Of a DNA stretch of 64,000 bases, positions 17,964-26,132 are shown piece by piece. The notes below the pieces were generated by a model that was not told where the DNA came from, ran no database searches, and saw only the letters and a list, made by a program, of their open reading frames with translations. Origin of the DNA: Halopelagius inordinatus (GTDB lineage: Archaea; Halobacteriota; Halobacteria; Halobacteriales; Haloferacaceae); the NCBI RefSeq assembly GCF_900113245.1, contig NZ_FOOQ01000002.1, positions 842,881-906,880 on the forward strand. Reading direction: 5' to 3'. The position numbers were made by a program, and so were the translations under genes. Position 1 is the first letter of the stretch; each line of letters starts with the position of its first letter.

Positions 17964-19196
17964 ATGGTGACGCAAAATCCACAACAACCGGAGGTGAACA
18001 TCGGACTCGTCGGTCACGTAGACCACGGCAAAACGACCCTCGTACAGGCGTTGTCGGGGTCGTGGACCGACCAGCACTCGGAGGAGATGAAGCGCGGAAT
18101 CTCCATCCGACTCGGGTACGCGGACGCGACGTTCCGCCGAATTCCCGGCGCGGACGAACCGGAGTGCTACACGGTCGAAGAGACCGACGAGGAAGGAAAC
18201 GAGACGGAGATACTGCGAACGGTGTCGTTCGTCGACGCACCGGGTCACGAGACCCTGATGGCGACGATGCTGTCGGGCGCAGCGATCATGGACGGTGCGG
18301 TGCTCGTGGTGTCGGCCACGGAGGACGTGCCGCAAGCGCAGACGGAAGAGCACCTGATGGCGCTCGATATCATCGGTATCGAGAACATCGTCATCGCCCA
18401 GAACAAGGTCGACCTCGTCGACCGCGACCGGGCCGTCGAGAACTACGAACAGATCCAAGAGTTCGTGAAGGGCACGGTCGCAGAAGACGCCCCCATCGTC
18501 CCGACGAGCGCACAGCAAGGCGTCAACGTTGACCTCCTCATCCAGACGATAGAAGAGGAGATTCCCACGCCCGAACGCGACGAGGGCGAGGACGCGCGGA
18601 TGTTCACCGCGCGGTCGTTCGACATCAACCGCCCGGGCACGACGTGGGAGGACCTTTCGGGCGGCGTCATCGGCGGGTCCGTCGTCGACGGGAAACTCTC
18701 GGACGGCGACGAACTCGAACTCCGCCCGGGGCGGGAAGTCGACGAGGGCGGCCAGACCGAGTGGCGGCCCATCACGACCGAGATTCGCTCGCTGCAGGCG
18801 GGCGGCCAGACGGTCGACGAAGTCCGGCCCGGCGGCCTCTGCGGCGTCGGGACCGGCCTCGACCCGAGTCTCACGAAGGGCGACGCCCTCGCGGGACAGG
18901 TCGCGGGCGAACCCGGCACGCTTCCGCCGACGCGAGAGGAGTTCACGATGGACGTCGAACTCCTCGACAGAGTCGTCGGCGAAGACGAGGATTCGGTCGA
19001 AGAGATTTCCACCGGTGAACCCCTCATGCTCACTGTGGGGACGGCTACCACGGTCGGTGCCGTCACGAGTGCGCGAAGCGGCGAAGCCGAAGTGTCGCTG
19101 AAGCGTCCCGTCTGCGCCCAAGAGGGCGCGAAGATAGCCATCAACCGGCGCGTCGGCGCGCGGTGGCGGCTCATCGGCATCGGGACGCTGAAGTGA
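17964..19196 (+). CDS. eif2g: Translation initiation factor aIF2, gamma subunit
   Basis: A 410-aa GTPase that carries initiator tRNA-Met to the small ribosomal subunit. G1 (GHVDHGKT) is near residue 17, G3 (VDAPGHE) near residue 91, G4 (QNKVD) near residue 147 and two beta-barrel domains follow from about residue 210. The effector segment near residue 45 is intact ([11 protein letters not shown]). GAGGT lies a few bases before the ATG and a TATA-like ACTTTATC about 45 bases upstream. It heads a block of information genes (PIN protein, rpo7, spt4). Confidence 0.97.
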   Translation: MVTQNPQQPEVNIGLVGHVDHGKTTLVQALSGSWTDQHSEEMKRGISIRLGYADATFRRIPGADEPECYTVEETDEEGNETEILRTVSFVDAPGHETLMATMLSGAAIMDGAVLVVSATEDVPQAQTEEHLMALDIIGIENIVIAQNKVDLVDRDRAVENYEQIQEFVKGTVAEDAPIVPTSAQQGVNVDLLIQTIEEEIPTPERDEGEDARMFTARSFDINRPGTTWEDLSGGVIGGSVVDGKLSDGDELELRPGREVDEGGQTEWRPITTEIRSLQAGGQTVDEVRPGGLCGVGTGLDPSLTKGDALAGQVAGEPGTLPPTREEFTMDVELLDRVVGEDEDSVEEISTGEPLMLTVGTATTVGAVTSARSGEAEVSLKRPVCAQEGAKIAINRRVGARWRLIGIGTLK

Positions 19197-19229
19197 GGAC
19201 GGAGACGTGACCCGGACCCGGAGGGAGGC

Positions 19230-19613
19230 GTGACGACGGTCATCATGGACACGAACGCACTGATGGCACCGGTCGAACTCGACGTGCGACTGTTCGAGGA
19301 ACTCGACCGGATACTCGCCGCCGACCTCGACCTCGTCGTCCCCCGTGCAGTCACGGCGGAGTTGGAGAAACTCTCCCGCGGGGGCGGCACAGAGGGCGTG
19401 GCGGCCAGCGTGGGCGCCGACCTCGCCGCGGACCGGTGTCGCGTCGAAGCGACCGACGCACAGTACGCCGACGACGCAGTCGTCGAACTCGCAGAACGCG
19501 GGTGCGACTACGTCGTCACGAACGACAAGCCCCTTCGGGACCGACTGCTCGAACGCGGCGTTCGAGTAATCGGTATAAGGGGTCGGGACAAACTCGCAAT
19601 AACGGAACCATAG
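19230..19613 (+). CDS. PIN-domain protein, Fcf1/Nob1-like
   Basis: A 127-aa PIN-fold ribonuclease candidate. Acidic metal-binding residues are in IMDTNALM (residues 5-12), in VTAELEKL and in YVVTNDKPLRDRL near residue 94. In many archaea a PIN protein of this kind sits between aIF2-gamma and the RNA polymerase subunit gene, as here, and is related to rRNA-processing nucleases more than to plasmid VapC toxins. It starts with GTG, 33 bases after aIF2-gamma, and no antitoxin-like gene precedes it. Confidence 0.85.
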   Translation: MTTVIMDTNALMAPVELDVRLFEELDRILAADLDLVVPRAVTAELEKLSRGGGTEGVAASVGADLAADRCRVEATDAQYADDAVVELAERGCDYVVTNDKPLRDRLLERGVRVIGIRGRDKLAITEP

Positions 19614-19621
19614 CCAATACG

Positions 19622-20200
19622 ATGTACAAACGGGTACGACTCAAGGACACAGTCGAGGTCCCGCCGGAGCATCTCGCTGACGTGACCCCGAACCGGGTCA
19701 AGCGACTCCTGCAGGATAAGCTCGAAGGACGGATGGACGAAGACGTAGGCAGCGTCGTGAGCGTCGTGAACGTACACGACATCGGTGAGGGAACGGTCCT
19801 CCCCGGCCGCGCCGGCGTCTACTACGAAGCAGAGTTCGACGCGCTCACCTACGACCCCAACATGCAGGAGGTCGTCGACGGAGAGGTCGTCGAAGTGGTC
19901 GAGTTCGGCGCGTTCGTCGGAATCGGTCCGGTCGACGGACTGCTGCACGTCTCGCAGATATCGGACGAGTACCTCGCCTACGACGGCGAGAACCAGCAGC
20001 TCGCCTCGACGGAGTCGGGGCGGACGCTCGGCGTCGGCGACTCGGTGCGGGTCCGCATCGTCACGAAGAGCATCGACGAGCGGAACCCCCGCGACTCGAA
20101 GATCGGTCTCACGGCGAAACAGCCGGGACTCGGCAAACACGGCTGGCTCGAAGAGGACCGTCAGAAAAACGAGGCGGCCACCGGAGCGGAGGGGAGTTAG
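19622..20200 (+). CDS. rpo7: DNA-directed RNA polymerase subunit Rpo7 (E')
   Basis: A 192-aa subunit forming the polymerase stalk with Rpo4. The N-terminal domain (MYKRVRLKDTVEVPPEHL) is followed from about residue 80 by an S1 RNA-binding domain (GEVVEVVEFGAFVGIGPVDG). It binds emerging RNA and helps promoter opening. A TATA-like GGTATAAGG lies about 45 bases upstream inside the end of the PIN gene. The spt4 ATG follows the stop codon without a gap, so both are probably co-translated. Confidence 0.96.
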   Translation: MYKRVRLKDTVEVPPEHLADVTPNRVKRLLQDKLEGRMDEDVGSVVSVVNVHDIGEGTVLPGRAGVYYEAEFDALTYDPNMQEVVDGEVVEVVEFGAFVGIGPVDGLLHVSQISDEYLAYDGENQQLASTESGRTLGVGDSVRVRIVTKSIDERNPRDSKIGLTAKQPGLGKHGWLEEDRQKNEAATGAEGS

Positions 20201-20398
20201 ATGGCGAAGCCGCGTCTCGCCTGCCGGGAGTGCCACTACATCAACCAACCGGACGCGAACGTCTGCGAGAGTTGCGGCGCGACCACACTCACGGAAGACT
20301 GGGCGGGGTACGTCGTCATCACGCACCCCGAAGAGAGCGAGATAGCAGAGGAGATGAACGTCAACGAACCCGGCGGCTACGCGCTGAAGGTTCGCTGA
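20201..20398 (+). CDS. spt4: Transcription elongation factor Spt4 (RpoE'')
   Basis: A 65-aa zinc protein. Four Cys residues (CRECHYIN and CESCGATT) form the zinc ribbon, and the remainder (WAGYVVITHPEESEIAEEM) is the Spt5-binding sheet. With Spt5 it supports processive transcription. It starts immediately after the rpo7 stop codon, the order seen across archaea. Confidence 0.96.
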   Translation: MAKPRLACRECHYINQPDANVCESCGATTLTEDWAGYVVITHPEESEIAEEMNVNEPGGYALKVR

Positions 20399-20410
20399 CG
20401 CCGAAGAACG

Positions 20411-20947
20411 ATGCTCCGGCTGCCTCGCGACCTTCGCGACGAGTTCAAAACCCCGTTCGGGCCGGTGTACCGCAGCGCGGACCGGCTTCTCGAAGACGCG
20501 GGAGCGCCGATAGTCGCCGTCGGCGACGTCGTCACCTACCACCTCCGCGAGGCCGGACGCGTCCCGGACGTGGCCGTCGTGGACGGGAAGACGAAGCGCG
20601 AAGCCGTCGACGAGACGGTTCGCCGCGCCGTCGCCGACCCCGACGACCCCGTCGAGGTGGCGAACGAAGCCGGAACCATCGGCGAGGAGTTACTGGCCGC
20701 CCTCGAAGCGGCACTCGCCGGGGGCGACGCGCCCGTCACCGTCGTCGTCGAGGGCGAAGAGGATTTGGCGACGCTTCCCGCAGTCGTCGCCGCGCCCGTC
20801 GGCGCGAGCGTCGTCTACGGGCAACCGAACGAGGGGATGGTCCTCGTCTCCGTCACCGAGGAAACGAAACGGGAGATGCGCGAGTTGCTGGCCCGGATGG
20901 AGGGCGACGCCGACGCCGCCCTCCGCGTTCTCGGCGTCGAACCGTAG
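20411..20947 (+). CDS. GTP-dependent dephospho-CoA kinase
   Basis: A 178-aa protein of the former DUF359 family, shown in archaea to phosphorylate dephospho-CoA with GTP in the last step of CoA synthesis. Visible family segments are KTPFGPVYR near residue 14, VAVGDVVTYHL near residue 37, VVDGKTKRE near residue 57 and VVEGEEDLATLP near residue 113, the last holding acidic active-site residues. It follows spt4 by 12 bases and fits the conserved archaeal order leading to S24e. Confidence 0.88.
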   Translation: MLRLPRDLRDEFKTPFGPVYRSADRLLEDAGAPIVAVGDVVTYHLREAGRVPDVAVVDGKTKREAVDETVRRAVADPDDPVEVANEAGTIGEELLAALEAALAGGDAPVTVVVEGEEDLATLPAVVAAPVGASVVYGQPNEGMVLVSVTEETKREMRELLARMEGDADAALRVLGVEP

Positions 20948-21089
20948 CGACGGACCCGAAGCGGTCGAACGCCGCACCGGAGTCGCCGTCCGGACGCCGG
21001 CGTCGGAGCCACGGCCACGCCCGCCCGCGTCTGTTCGTCCCTTCGAAATCCTTTTACTTGCCTCGGGAGCATTTTAACCCAACTGAACC

Positions 21090-21407
21090 ATGGAAATCGA
21101 AGTCATCTCTGAAGATGAGAACCCGATGTTACACCGGAGCGACGTTCGCTTCGAGATAGTGCACGAAGAAGCCTCGCCGTCCCGTCTGTCGGTCCGCGAC
21201 AGCCTCGCAGCGAAGCTGAACAAAGATTCCGACGAAGTCGTGGTCCACGAACTCGCGACGAAGTTCGGCATGCGAAAGACCGTCGGCTACGCGAAAGTCT
21301 ACGACTCGCCCGACTTCGCGCGCGACGTCGAACAAGACTACATGCTCGACCGAAACAAGATAGCTGCCGACGCCGAAGAGGCCGAGGCAGAGGCCGAAGA
21401 GGCCTAA
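21090..21407 (+). CDS. rps24e: 30S ribosomal protein S24e
   Basis: A 105-aa small-subunit protein. It begins MEIEVISEDENPMLHRSDV and contains the typical FGMRKTVGYAKVYDS segment near residue 67. The C-terminus is a short Glu/Ala repeat (AEEAEAEAEEA). TTTTAC lies about 33-38 bases upstream. In the 143 bases before it I see no gene, only GC-rich sequence and this promoter element. Confidence 0.96.
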   Translation: MEIEVISEDENPMLHRSDVRFEIVHEEASPSRLSVRDSLAAKLNKDSDEVVVHELATKFGMRKTVGYAKVYDSPDFARDVEQDYMLDRNKIAADAEEAEAEAEEA

Positions 21408-21448
21408 CTCCGGGTCGAACGGACTCGTAACCCGTCTTCGAATTTTCG

Positions 21449-23044
21449 ATGCGAGTTATCGGAATAGAGGGTACCGCGTGGGCCGCCAGCGCCGCCTTGT
21501 TCGATAGCGACGCCGACGAAGTCGTCATCGAGTCGGACCCGTACGAACCGGACAGCGGTGGCATCCACCCGCGCGAAGCCGCAGAACACATGGGCGAGGC
21601 GATTCCGTCTGTGGTCGAGACCGTTCTCGACAGGGCGGCGGAGACGGCGGAGGGCGAGACAATAGAGATAGACGCCGTCGCGTTCTCCCGCGGGCCGGGT
21701 CTCGGCCCGTGTCTCCGCATCGTCGGCACCGCCGCGCGCGCGCTCGCACAGACGCTCGACGTCCCGCTAGTCGGCGTCAACCACATGGTGGCGCACCTCG
21801 AAATCGGCCGGTACCAGTCGGGGTTCGACTCGCCGGTCTGTCTGAACGCCTCGGGCGCGAACGCGCACTTGCTCGGCTACCACAACGGTCGATACCGCGT
21901 CCTCGGTGAGACGATGGACACGGGCGTCGGCAACGCCATCGACAAGTTCACCCGACACGTCGGGTGGACGCATCCCGGCGGGCCGAAGGTCGAACGCGCC
22001 GCGAGAGACGGCGAGTTCCACGAACTCCCGTACGTCGTCAAGGGGATGGACTTCTCTTTCTCCGGCATCATGAGCGCCGCAAAACAGGCCGCGGACGACG
22101 GCGTCCCGGTCGAAGACATCTGCGCGGGCCTCCAAGAGACTATCTTCGGGATGCTCGCGGAGGTGGCCGAACGCGCCCTCTCGCTGACGGGGACGGACGA
22201 ACTCGTCCTCGGCGGCGGCGTCGGGCAGAACGACCGCCTGCGCGAGATGCTCCGGACGATGTGCGAGCAACGCGGCGCGGAGTTTTACGCGCCCGAACCG
22301 CGGTTCCTCCGCGACAACGCCGGGATGATAGCCGTCCTCGGCGCGCGGATGTACGAGGCGGGCGACACGCTCTCGGTGTCCGAGTCCTCGGTAGACCCGA
22401 ACTTCCGGCCCGACCAGGTGCCGGTGACGTGGCGTGACGGCGAGGAGTCCGTCGCGCGCGCCCCGACCACGGACGGAGCGATTCGCGGCGCGGAGGCGAC
22501 GGTGACAGTCGAGTCCGGACGCGTCGAAAAGCGGCGCGTTCCGAAGACGTACCGTCATCCCGAACTGGACGACAGGCTCCGACGAAAGCGGACGGTCGCC
22601 GAGGCACGCCTGACGAGTCAAGCGCGGCGCGTCGGCGTCCCGACGCCCGTCGTCCGGGACGTGGACCCTACAGAGGGCGTCATCGTCTTCGACTACGTCG
22701 GCGAGGCGGACCTCGCGGGACATCTCACGGCCGACAGATGCCGGACCGTCGGCGAACATCTCGCTCGAATCCACCGCGCGGGGTTCGTCCACGGCGACCC
22801 GACCACGCGGAACGTCCGCGTCGGCGAGGACCGAACGTACCTCATCGACTTCGGCCTCGGATACCACACCGGTCACGTCGAGGACCACGCGATGGACCTC
22901 CACGTGTTCGGGCAGAGCGTCGAGGGGACGGCGACGGAACCCGACCCACTCCTCGGGGCGTTCGAGGCGGGATACGAGAGCGTCGGCGACGACGCGGTTC
23001 TCGCACGCCTGCGGGAGATAGAGGGTCGCGGCCGCTATCAGTAG
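21449..23044 (+). CDS. kae1-bud32: KEOPS Kae1-Bud32 fusion (tRNA t6A synthesis)
   Basis: A 531-aa bifunctional KEOPS component. Residues 1-330 are Kae1 (ASKHA fold), which transfers threonylcarbamoyl to A37 of ANN-decoding tRNAs. The metal-binding HMVAH lies near residue 112 and the nucleotide motif GGGVGQNDRL near residue 252. From about residue 345 comes Bud32, a small RIO-like kinase/ATPase: KTYRHPELD (Lys), VHGDPTTRNV (catalytic loop) near residue 448 and LIDFGLG near residue 465. The fusion is known in euryarchaea. It begins 41 bases after S24e. Confidence 0.96.
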   Translation: MRVIGIEGTAWAASAALFDSDADEVVIESDPYEPDSGGIHPREAAEHMGEAIPSVVETVLDRAAETAEGETIEIDAVAFSRGPGLGPCLRIVGTAARALAQTLDVPLVGVNHMVAHLEIGRYQSGFDSPVCLNASGANAHLLGYHNGRYRVLGETMDTGVGNAIDKFTRHVGWTHPGGPKVERAARDGEFHELPYVVKGMDFSFSGIMSAAKQAADDGVPVEDICAGLQETIFGMLAEVAERALSLTGTDELVLGGGVGQNDRLREMLRTMCEQRGAEFYAPEPRFLRDNAGMIAVLGARMYEAGDTLSVSESSVDPNFRPDQVPVTWRDGEESVARAPTTDGAIRGAEATVTVESGRVEKRRVPKTYRHPELDDRLRRKRTVAEARLTSQARRVGVPTPVVRDVDPTEGVIVFDYVGEADLAGHLTADRCRTVGEHLARIHRAGFVHGDPTTRNVRVGEDRTYLIDFGLGYHTGHVEDHAMDLHVFGQSVEGTATEPDPLLGAFEAGYESVGDDAVLARLREIEGRGRYQ

Positions 23045-23149
23045 CGGTCGTCGCCGACGGCGCGGCGGCGTTCCGAACGTCGCCTCGCGAGGCGCACCGT
23101 TCGAGAGGACACCAAAACGATTTATCGGCCGCCCGCGTAATCGTGTAGT

Positions 23150-23431
23150 ATGGCAGACAAACCGCAGACCGGTGAGATTCTCGGCGTTCCGTACAACTTC
23201 GAGCGACCGTCGATGGGTCGGATGCTCTCGTCGTACTGGCAGCCCGACAAGGGAATGCTCGTCGAGAAGCCGTTCGGAATCGGGTACACGCTGAACATGG
23301 CCAACTGGCGCTCGTGGGTCGCGCTGGTCGTCGTCGGCGTCCTCCTCTGGCAGGAGCGTTCCTCGGGGTCCGACACCGCTGCCGCCGCAGACGAGGACGG
23401 CCCGGTCGAAGTCGTCGTCGACGACGACTGA
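23150..23431 (+). CDS. DUF5808-like small membrane-associated protein
   Basis: A 93-aa protein with the segment GVPYNFERPSMGRMLSSYW near residues 12-30 and FGIGYTLNMAN near residue 44, which I recognise as the DUF5808 pattern. One hydrophobic helix (SWVALVVVGVLLW) follows, then an acidic tail. Function is unknown. ATTTATCGG about 24-32 bases before the ATG indicates a leaderless transcript of its own. Confidence 0.75.
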   Translation: MADKPQTGEILGVPYNFERPSMGRMLSSYWQPDKGMLVEKPFGIGYTLNMANWRSWVALVVVGVLLWQERSSGSDTAAAADEDGPVEVVVDDD

Positions 23432-23481
23432 CCGTCGGACACCGACGCCTCTTTCTCTCGACCCGCCCGACTCCAGAGCGG

Positions 23482-24117
23482 ATGCTCCGATACGTCACGA
23501 CGAATCCGGGGAAGGTCCGCGAGGCGCTTCAGTATCTCGACGAAGTCGAGCGACTCGACTACGACTACACCGAGGTACAAGGCTCAAATCTCGGGCCTAT
23601 CGCCGCCCACGGCGCACGCGAGGCGTACCGACACGCCGGCGAACCCGTCCTCGTGGACGACGCCGGACTGTTCGTCGAGGGGTTCGAGGGGTTCCCCGGC
23701 CCGTACTCGTCGTACGTCGAAGAGACACTCGGCGTCGAAGCGGTCTACCGACTCGTCGAGAGAGAACTGGACGAACCGCGCCGCGCGGCGTTCAAATGCA
23801 CGCTCGCGTACTGCGACGGGACGGAGTTCGAGGCGAGTCCCGACCCGATAGACAGAGATGACCGAACCGCCGCGGCCGCCGCGGGTGCGGAACGTGACGG
23901 CGAGGAGACCGAACTCCTCCCCGTGAGACTGTTCGAGGGAACCGTTCGCGGGCGTATCGTCCCGCCGCGGGGCGACGGCGGGTTCGGCTACGACCCCATC
24001 TTCGAACACGACGGGACGACGTTCGCGGAGATGGACGCCGAAGCGAAGAACGCGGTGTCCCACCGCGGGCGGGCGTTGGCGAAGTTCGGGGAGTGGTTTG
24101 CCGAGCGAACGGAGTGA
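23482..24117 (+). CDS. XTP/dITP diphosphatase (RdgB/Ham1) with an internal insertion
   Basis: A 211-aa house-cleaning pyrophosphatase that removes dITP/XTP from the nucleotide pool. The family motif VTTNPGKVREA is near residue 5, VDDAGLFVEGFEGFPGPYS near residue 58 and GGFGYDPIFE and SHRGRALAKF near the end. Between the LAYCDG strand (near residue 110) and the next strand (VRGRIVPPRG) there is a Asp/Ala/Glu-rich insertion of about 30 residues compared with the usual 185-195-aa length. The stop codon lies inside the first copy of an 18-bp repeat. Confidence 0.9.
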   Translation: MLRYVTTNPGKVREALQYLDEVERLDYDYTEVQGSNLGPIAAHGAREAYRHAGEPVLVDDAGLFVEGFEGFPGPYSSYVEETLGVEAVYRLVERELDEPRRAAFKCTLAYCDGTEFEASPDPIDRDDRTAAAAAGAERDGEETELLPVRLFEGTVRGRIVPPRGDGGFGYDPIFEHDGTTFAEMDAEAKNAVSHRGRALAKFGEWFAERTE

Positions 24118-24220
24118 GCGAGGCAAACCTCGTGAGACGAGCGTAGCGAGTCTCACGGAGGTCCCGCGAGGGAGCGAAGCGACCGAGGGGGAGTGCTCGG
24201 AACGAACGGAGTGAGCGAGG
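24106..24220. repeat. 18-bp direct repeats flanking a hairpin
   Basis: An 18-bp sequence (CGAACGGAGTGAGCGAGG) occurs at 24106-24123 and again at 24203-24220. Between them is a hairpin with arms CGTGAGAC (24131-24138) and GTCTCACG (24150-24157). The whole stretch is built from GAGCG/GAGTG-like words. It could end transcription of the ITPase gene; such GAGCGA-rich blocks are common between haloarchaeal genes. Confidence 0.6.
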
Positions 24221-24261
24221 TGAAGAGCGAACGGAAATATCGGGAGTCTGTACCGCAAGAA

Positions 24262-24765
24262 TCACTCCCGCGGGTCGCGGTCCGGTCCGGGATAGTCGCC
24301 GCCGACGACTTCCGCGTAGAGGCTCTCCGCGTCGAAGAGCGTCGCGAACGCTCGCGGGTGGTGGACGCTCACAGGGAACTGACTGCCGAGCGTCGCACCG
24401 GCCTCCGATGACGTCAGTCGGTCGTCGAACGAGAGGATGTGCATCGCCCCGCCGCGGTACGCCGACCCGAGCGCCGGGTGGTCTTCGGGGGGGTGCGAGA
24501 CGGGGTCGCGCCAGTTTTCGGCTCGCTCTCGCCACGCCTCTGCGAGCGATTCGTCGCCCAGCGATTCGACGACGGCGCGGGCGTCGTCGAGGAGGGGGTC
24601 GCTGGCGACGAGCGTCGTCCACGAGTGCTCGCGGAGGGCGTCTAACGCCTCTCTGGAGTCGTCGTCGCCGAACAGGTCCGCCGCGAGAACGTCGGCGTCG
24701 GCGACGACGCGGGCGGGATTCCGTTCGACGTCCTCGGGGTCGGGGACGTCCGAACCGTCACTCAT
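24262..24765 (-). CDS. PIN-like protein
   Basis: A 167-aa protein with PIN-like hallmarks: RVVADADVLAADLF near residues 19-32 (first acidic pair) and HILSFDDRLTS near residue 109 (late acidic pair). The middle is helical and acidic. A nuclease role is inferred. Its ATG lies inside the end of a 34-aa upstream frame (8-base overlap), which suggests translational coupling. The fold assignment is moderate because no canonical TND motif is present. Confidence 0.6.
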   Translation of the reverse strand: MSDGSDVPDPEDVERNPARVVADADVLAADLFGDDDSREALDALREHSWTTLVASDPLLDDARAVVESLGDESLAEAWRERAENWRDPVSHPPEDHPALGSAYRGGAMHILSFDDRLTSSEAGATLGSQFPVSVHHPRAFATLFDAESLYAEVVGGDYPGPDRDPRE

Positions 24766-24862
24766 CGTCGCCCTCTCGTCGCGAATCGAGCGTCTCGCGC
24801 ACGTCGTCTACCGTCCGCTCGAACGACGCCGCGCGGTCGAACAGGTCGGTCCACGAGTTCAT
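24758..24862 (-). CDS. 34-aa coiled-coil-like small protein
   Basis: A short frame starting at an ATG and encoding MNSWTDLFDRAASFERTV plus a charged helix ending in GDDE. Its stop overlaps the start of the PIN-like gene by 8 bases. It is predicted to be one amphipathic helix. The overlap and halophilic composition support a real gene, possibly a partner of the PIN-like protein. Confidence 0.55.
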   Translation of the reverse strand: MNSWTDLFDRAASFERTVDDVRETLDSRREGDDE

Positions 24863-24913
24863 GCGAGGATGTTCGGTCCGCGGATAGAAGGGCGGTTCGG
24901 TCCTCGAACCCGG

Positions 24914-26014
24914 TCAGGCCGACAGCGCTCGGTCGAGGAGACGGTCAGCGACTGCGCCGACGAGAAACGCCGCGCCGACGTTCGTCAGAAGTCCGACGAC
25001 GCCGACGGCGCAGACGAGAAACAGTCGGTCGCTCCGGGCGGCGGCCCGGGCGAGGTGCCACGCGACGAGAAGGAGGAGGACGCCGAGGAACGCGGTGGGG
25101 AACGCGACGACGACGCCCGCGACGCAGGCCGCCGCGAGGTAGCAGACGCCGAGAAGGACGTTCGCGCCGCCGGTCCGCGCGCCGAAGGCGTGTTTCCCGG
25201 CCAGTCCGCCGCTTCCGTGGCACATCGGCAGGCCGCCGAACGGAACCGCCGTGAGACACATCACGCCCATGCTCCCCGCGAGTCGGTCCGGCGGCACGTC
25301 GGCGTCGAACAGGTCAGAACAGAGAAGCGAGGTGGCGACGGCGGCGTTTCCGGCCGTCATCGCCAGTTGTCCGAGCGTCGCCTCCGCCGCGCCGAGCGTC
25401 GCCGTCGGCGTCACCGGGACGGCGGCGAGAGGAGGAAGCGACGGGGAGACGCCGCCGACGGCGGCGACGGCGACGAGAACGCCAGCGCCGAGGACGAGAA
25501 GCGACGAGAGGCGGGCGCGTCCGGCGGCCGCCGCGAGCGCGACCAGACCGACGGATACGGCCGCGAGCGTCGGGTCGCCCGCGGCGAGTTCGACGCCCGT
25601 CGTCGCCAACAGGAGTGCGACGGCGAGTTGGACGCCGCGAATCGCCGCCTCGCCGACGAGCGACTGGACCCGGCCGAGCACGCGAAAGCGGGCGGCGACG
25701 ACGAGGACCACACCCGCCGCTAAGCCGGCGGCGACGAGTTCGCCCGCGGTTATCGTCCCCGCGATGGCCAGTCCGACGAGCGCCTTCATCGGTTCCACCG
25801 AGAGCGGAAGCCCGTACAGCAGACCCCAGAGAAGTTGGAAGACGCCGAACCAGAGCAACGCGGTGCCGACCGAAATCGGGGTGAGCGCTCCGAGAGCGAC
25901 GACGAGGGGAAGAACCGTCACGGAGTCCCCGAGCGCACCCGCCGCCTCACCGGCGTCGAAGCGGAGCGAACGACCGGTGTGAACGTCGGTGAGACCCATC
26001 GGAGAGTCGCTCAC
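24914..26014 (-). CDS. MOT1-type molybdate/sulfate transporter
   Basis: A 366-aa membrane protein with about ten hydrophobic segments. It holds both signatures of the MOT1 molybdate transporter family: PLSVEPMKAL near residue 70 and GGLPMCHGSGGLAGKHAFG near residue 264. MOT1 proteins take up molybdate with high affinity; some homologues are only putative sulfate transporters. It is divergent from the tupABC genes with 118 bases between, so two different oxyanion uptake systems share one control region. Confidence 0.82.
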   Translation of the reverse strand: MSDSPMGLTDVHTGRSLRFDAGEAAGALGDSVTVLPLVVALGALTPISVGTALLWFGVFQLLWGLLYGLPLSVEPMKALVGLAIAGTITAGELVAAGLAAGVVLVVAARFRVLGRVQSLVGEAAIRGVQLAVALLLATTGVELAAGDPTLAAVSVGLVALAAAAGRARLSSLLVLGAGVLVAVAAVGGVSPSLPPLAAVPVTPTATLGAAEATLGQLAMTAGNAAVATSLLCSDLFDADVPPDRLAGSMGVMCLTAVPFGGLPMCHGSGGLAGKHAFGARTGGANVLLGVCYLAAACVAGVVVAFPTAFLGVLLLLVAWHLARAAARSDRLFLVCAVGVVGLLTNVGAAFLVGAVADRLLDRALSA

Positions 26015-26102
26015 GGGGGCCTCACTTCAACGTTTTCGGTAACCTTCACCGGGTATGTCGCGGGCGAACGAAACCGCGCGGAGTTACGTTTAGAGGAGTA
26101 CA

Positions 26103-26109
26103 TTTATTT
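26103..26109 (+). promoter_or_regulatory. TATA-like element of the tup operon
   Basis: TTTATTT lies 24-30 bases before the tupA ATG, fitting a leaderless start. The 118-base divergent region with the MOT1 gene (26015-26132) would also hold any ModE-type operator; I could not pick out a convincing palindrome by eye. Confidence 0.45.
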
Positions 26110-26132
26110 CGGGCGCTGCCATCGTTGTTCCC

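Noticed and set aside
19230-19613. VapC toxin of a toxin-antitoxin pair
   Set aside because: No antitoxin frame precedes it and its place between aIF2-gamma and rpo7 points to a conserved housekeeping PIN protein.
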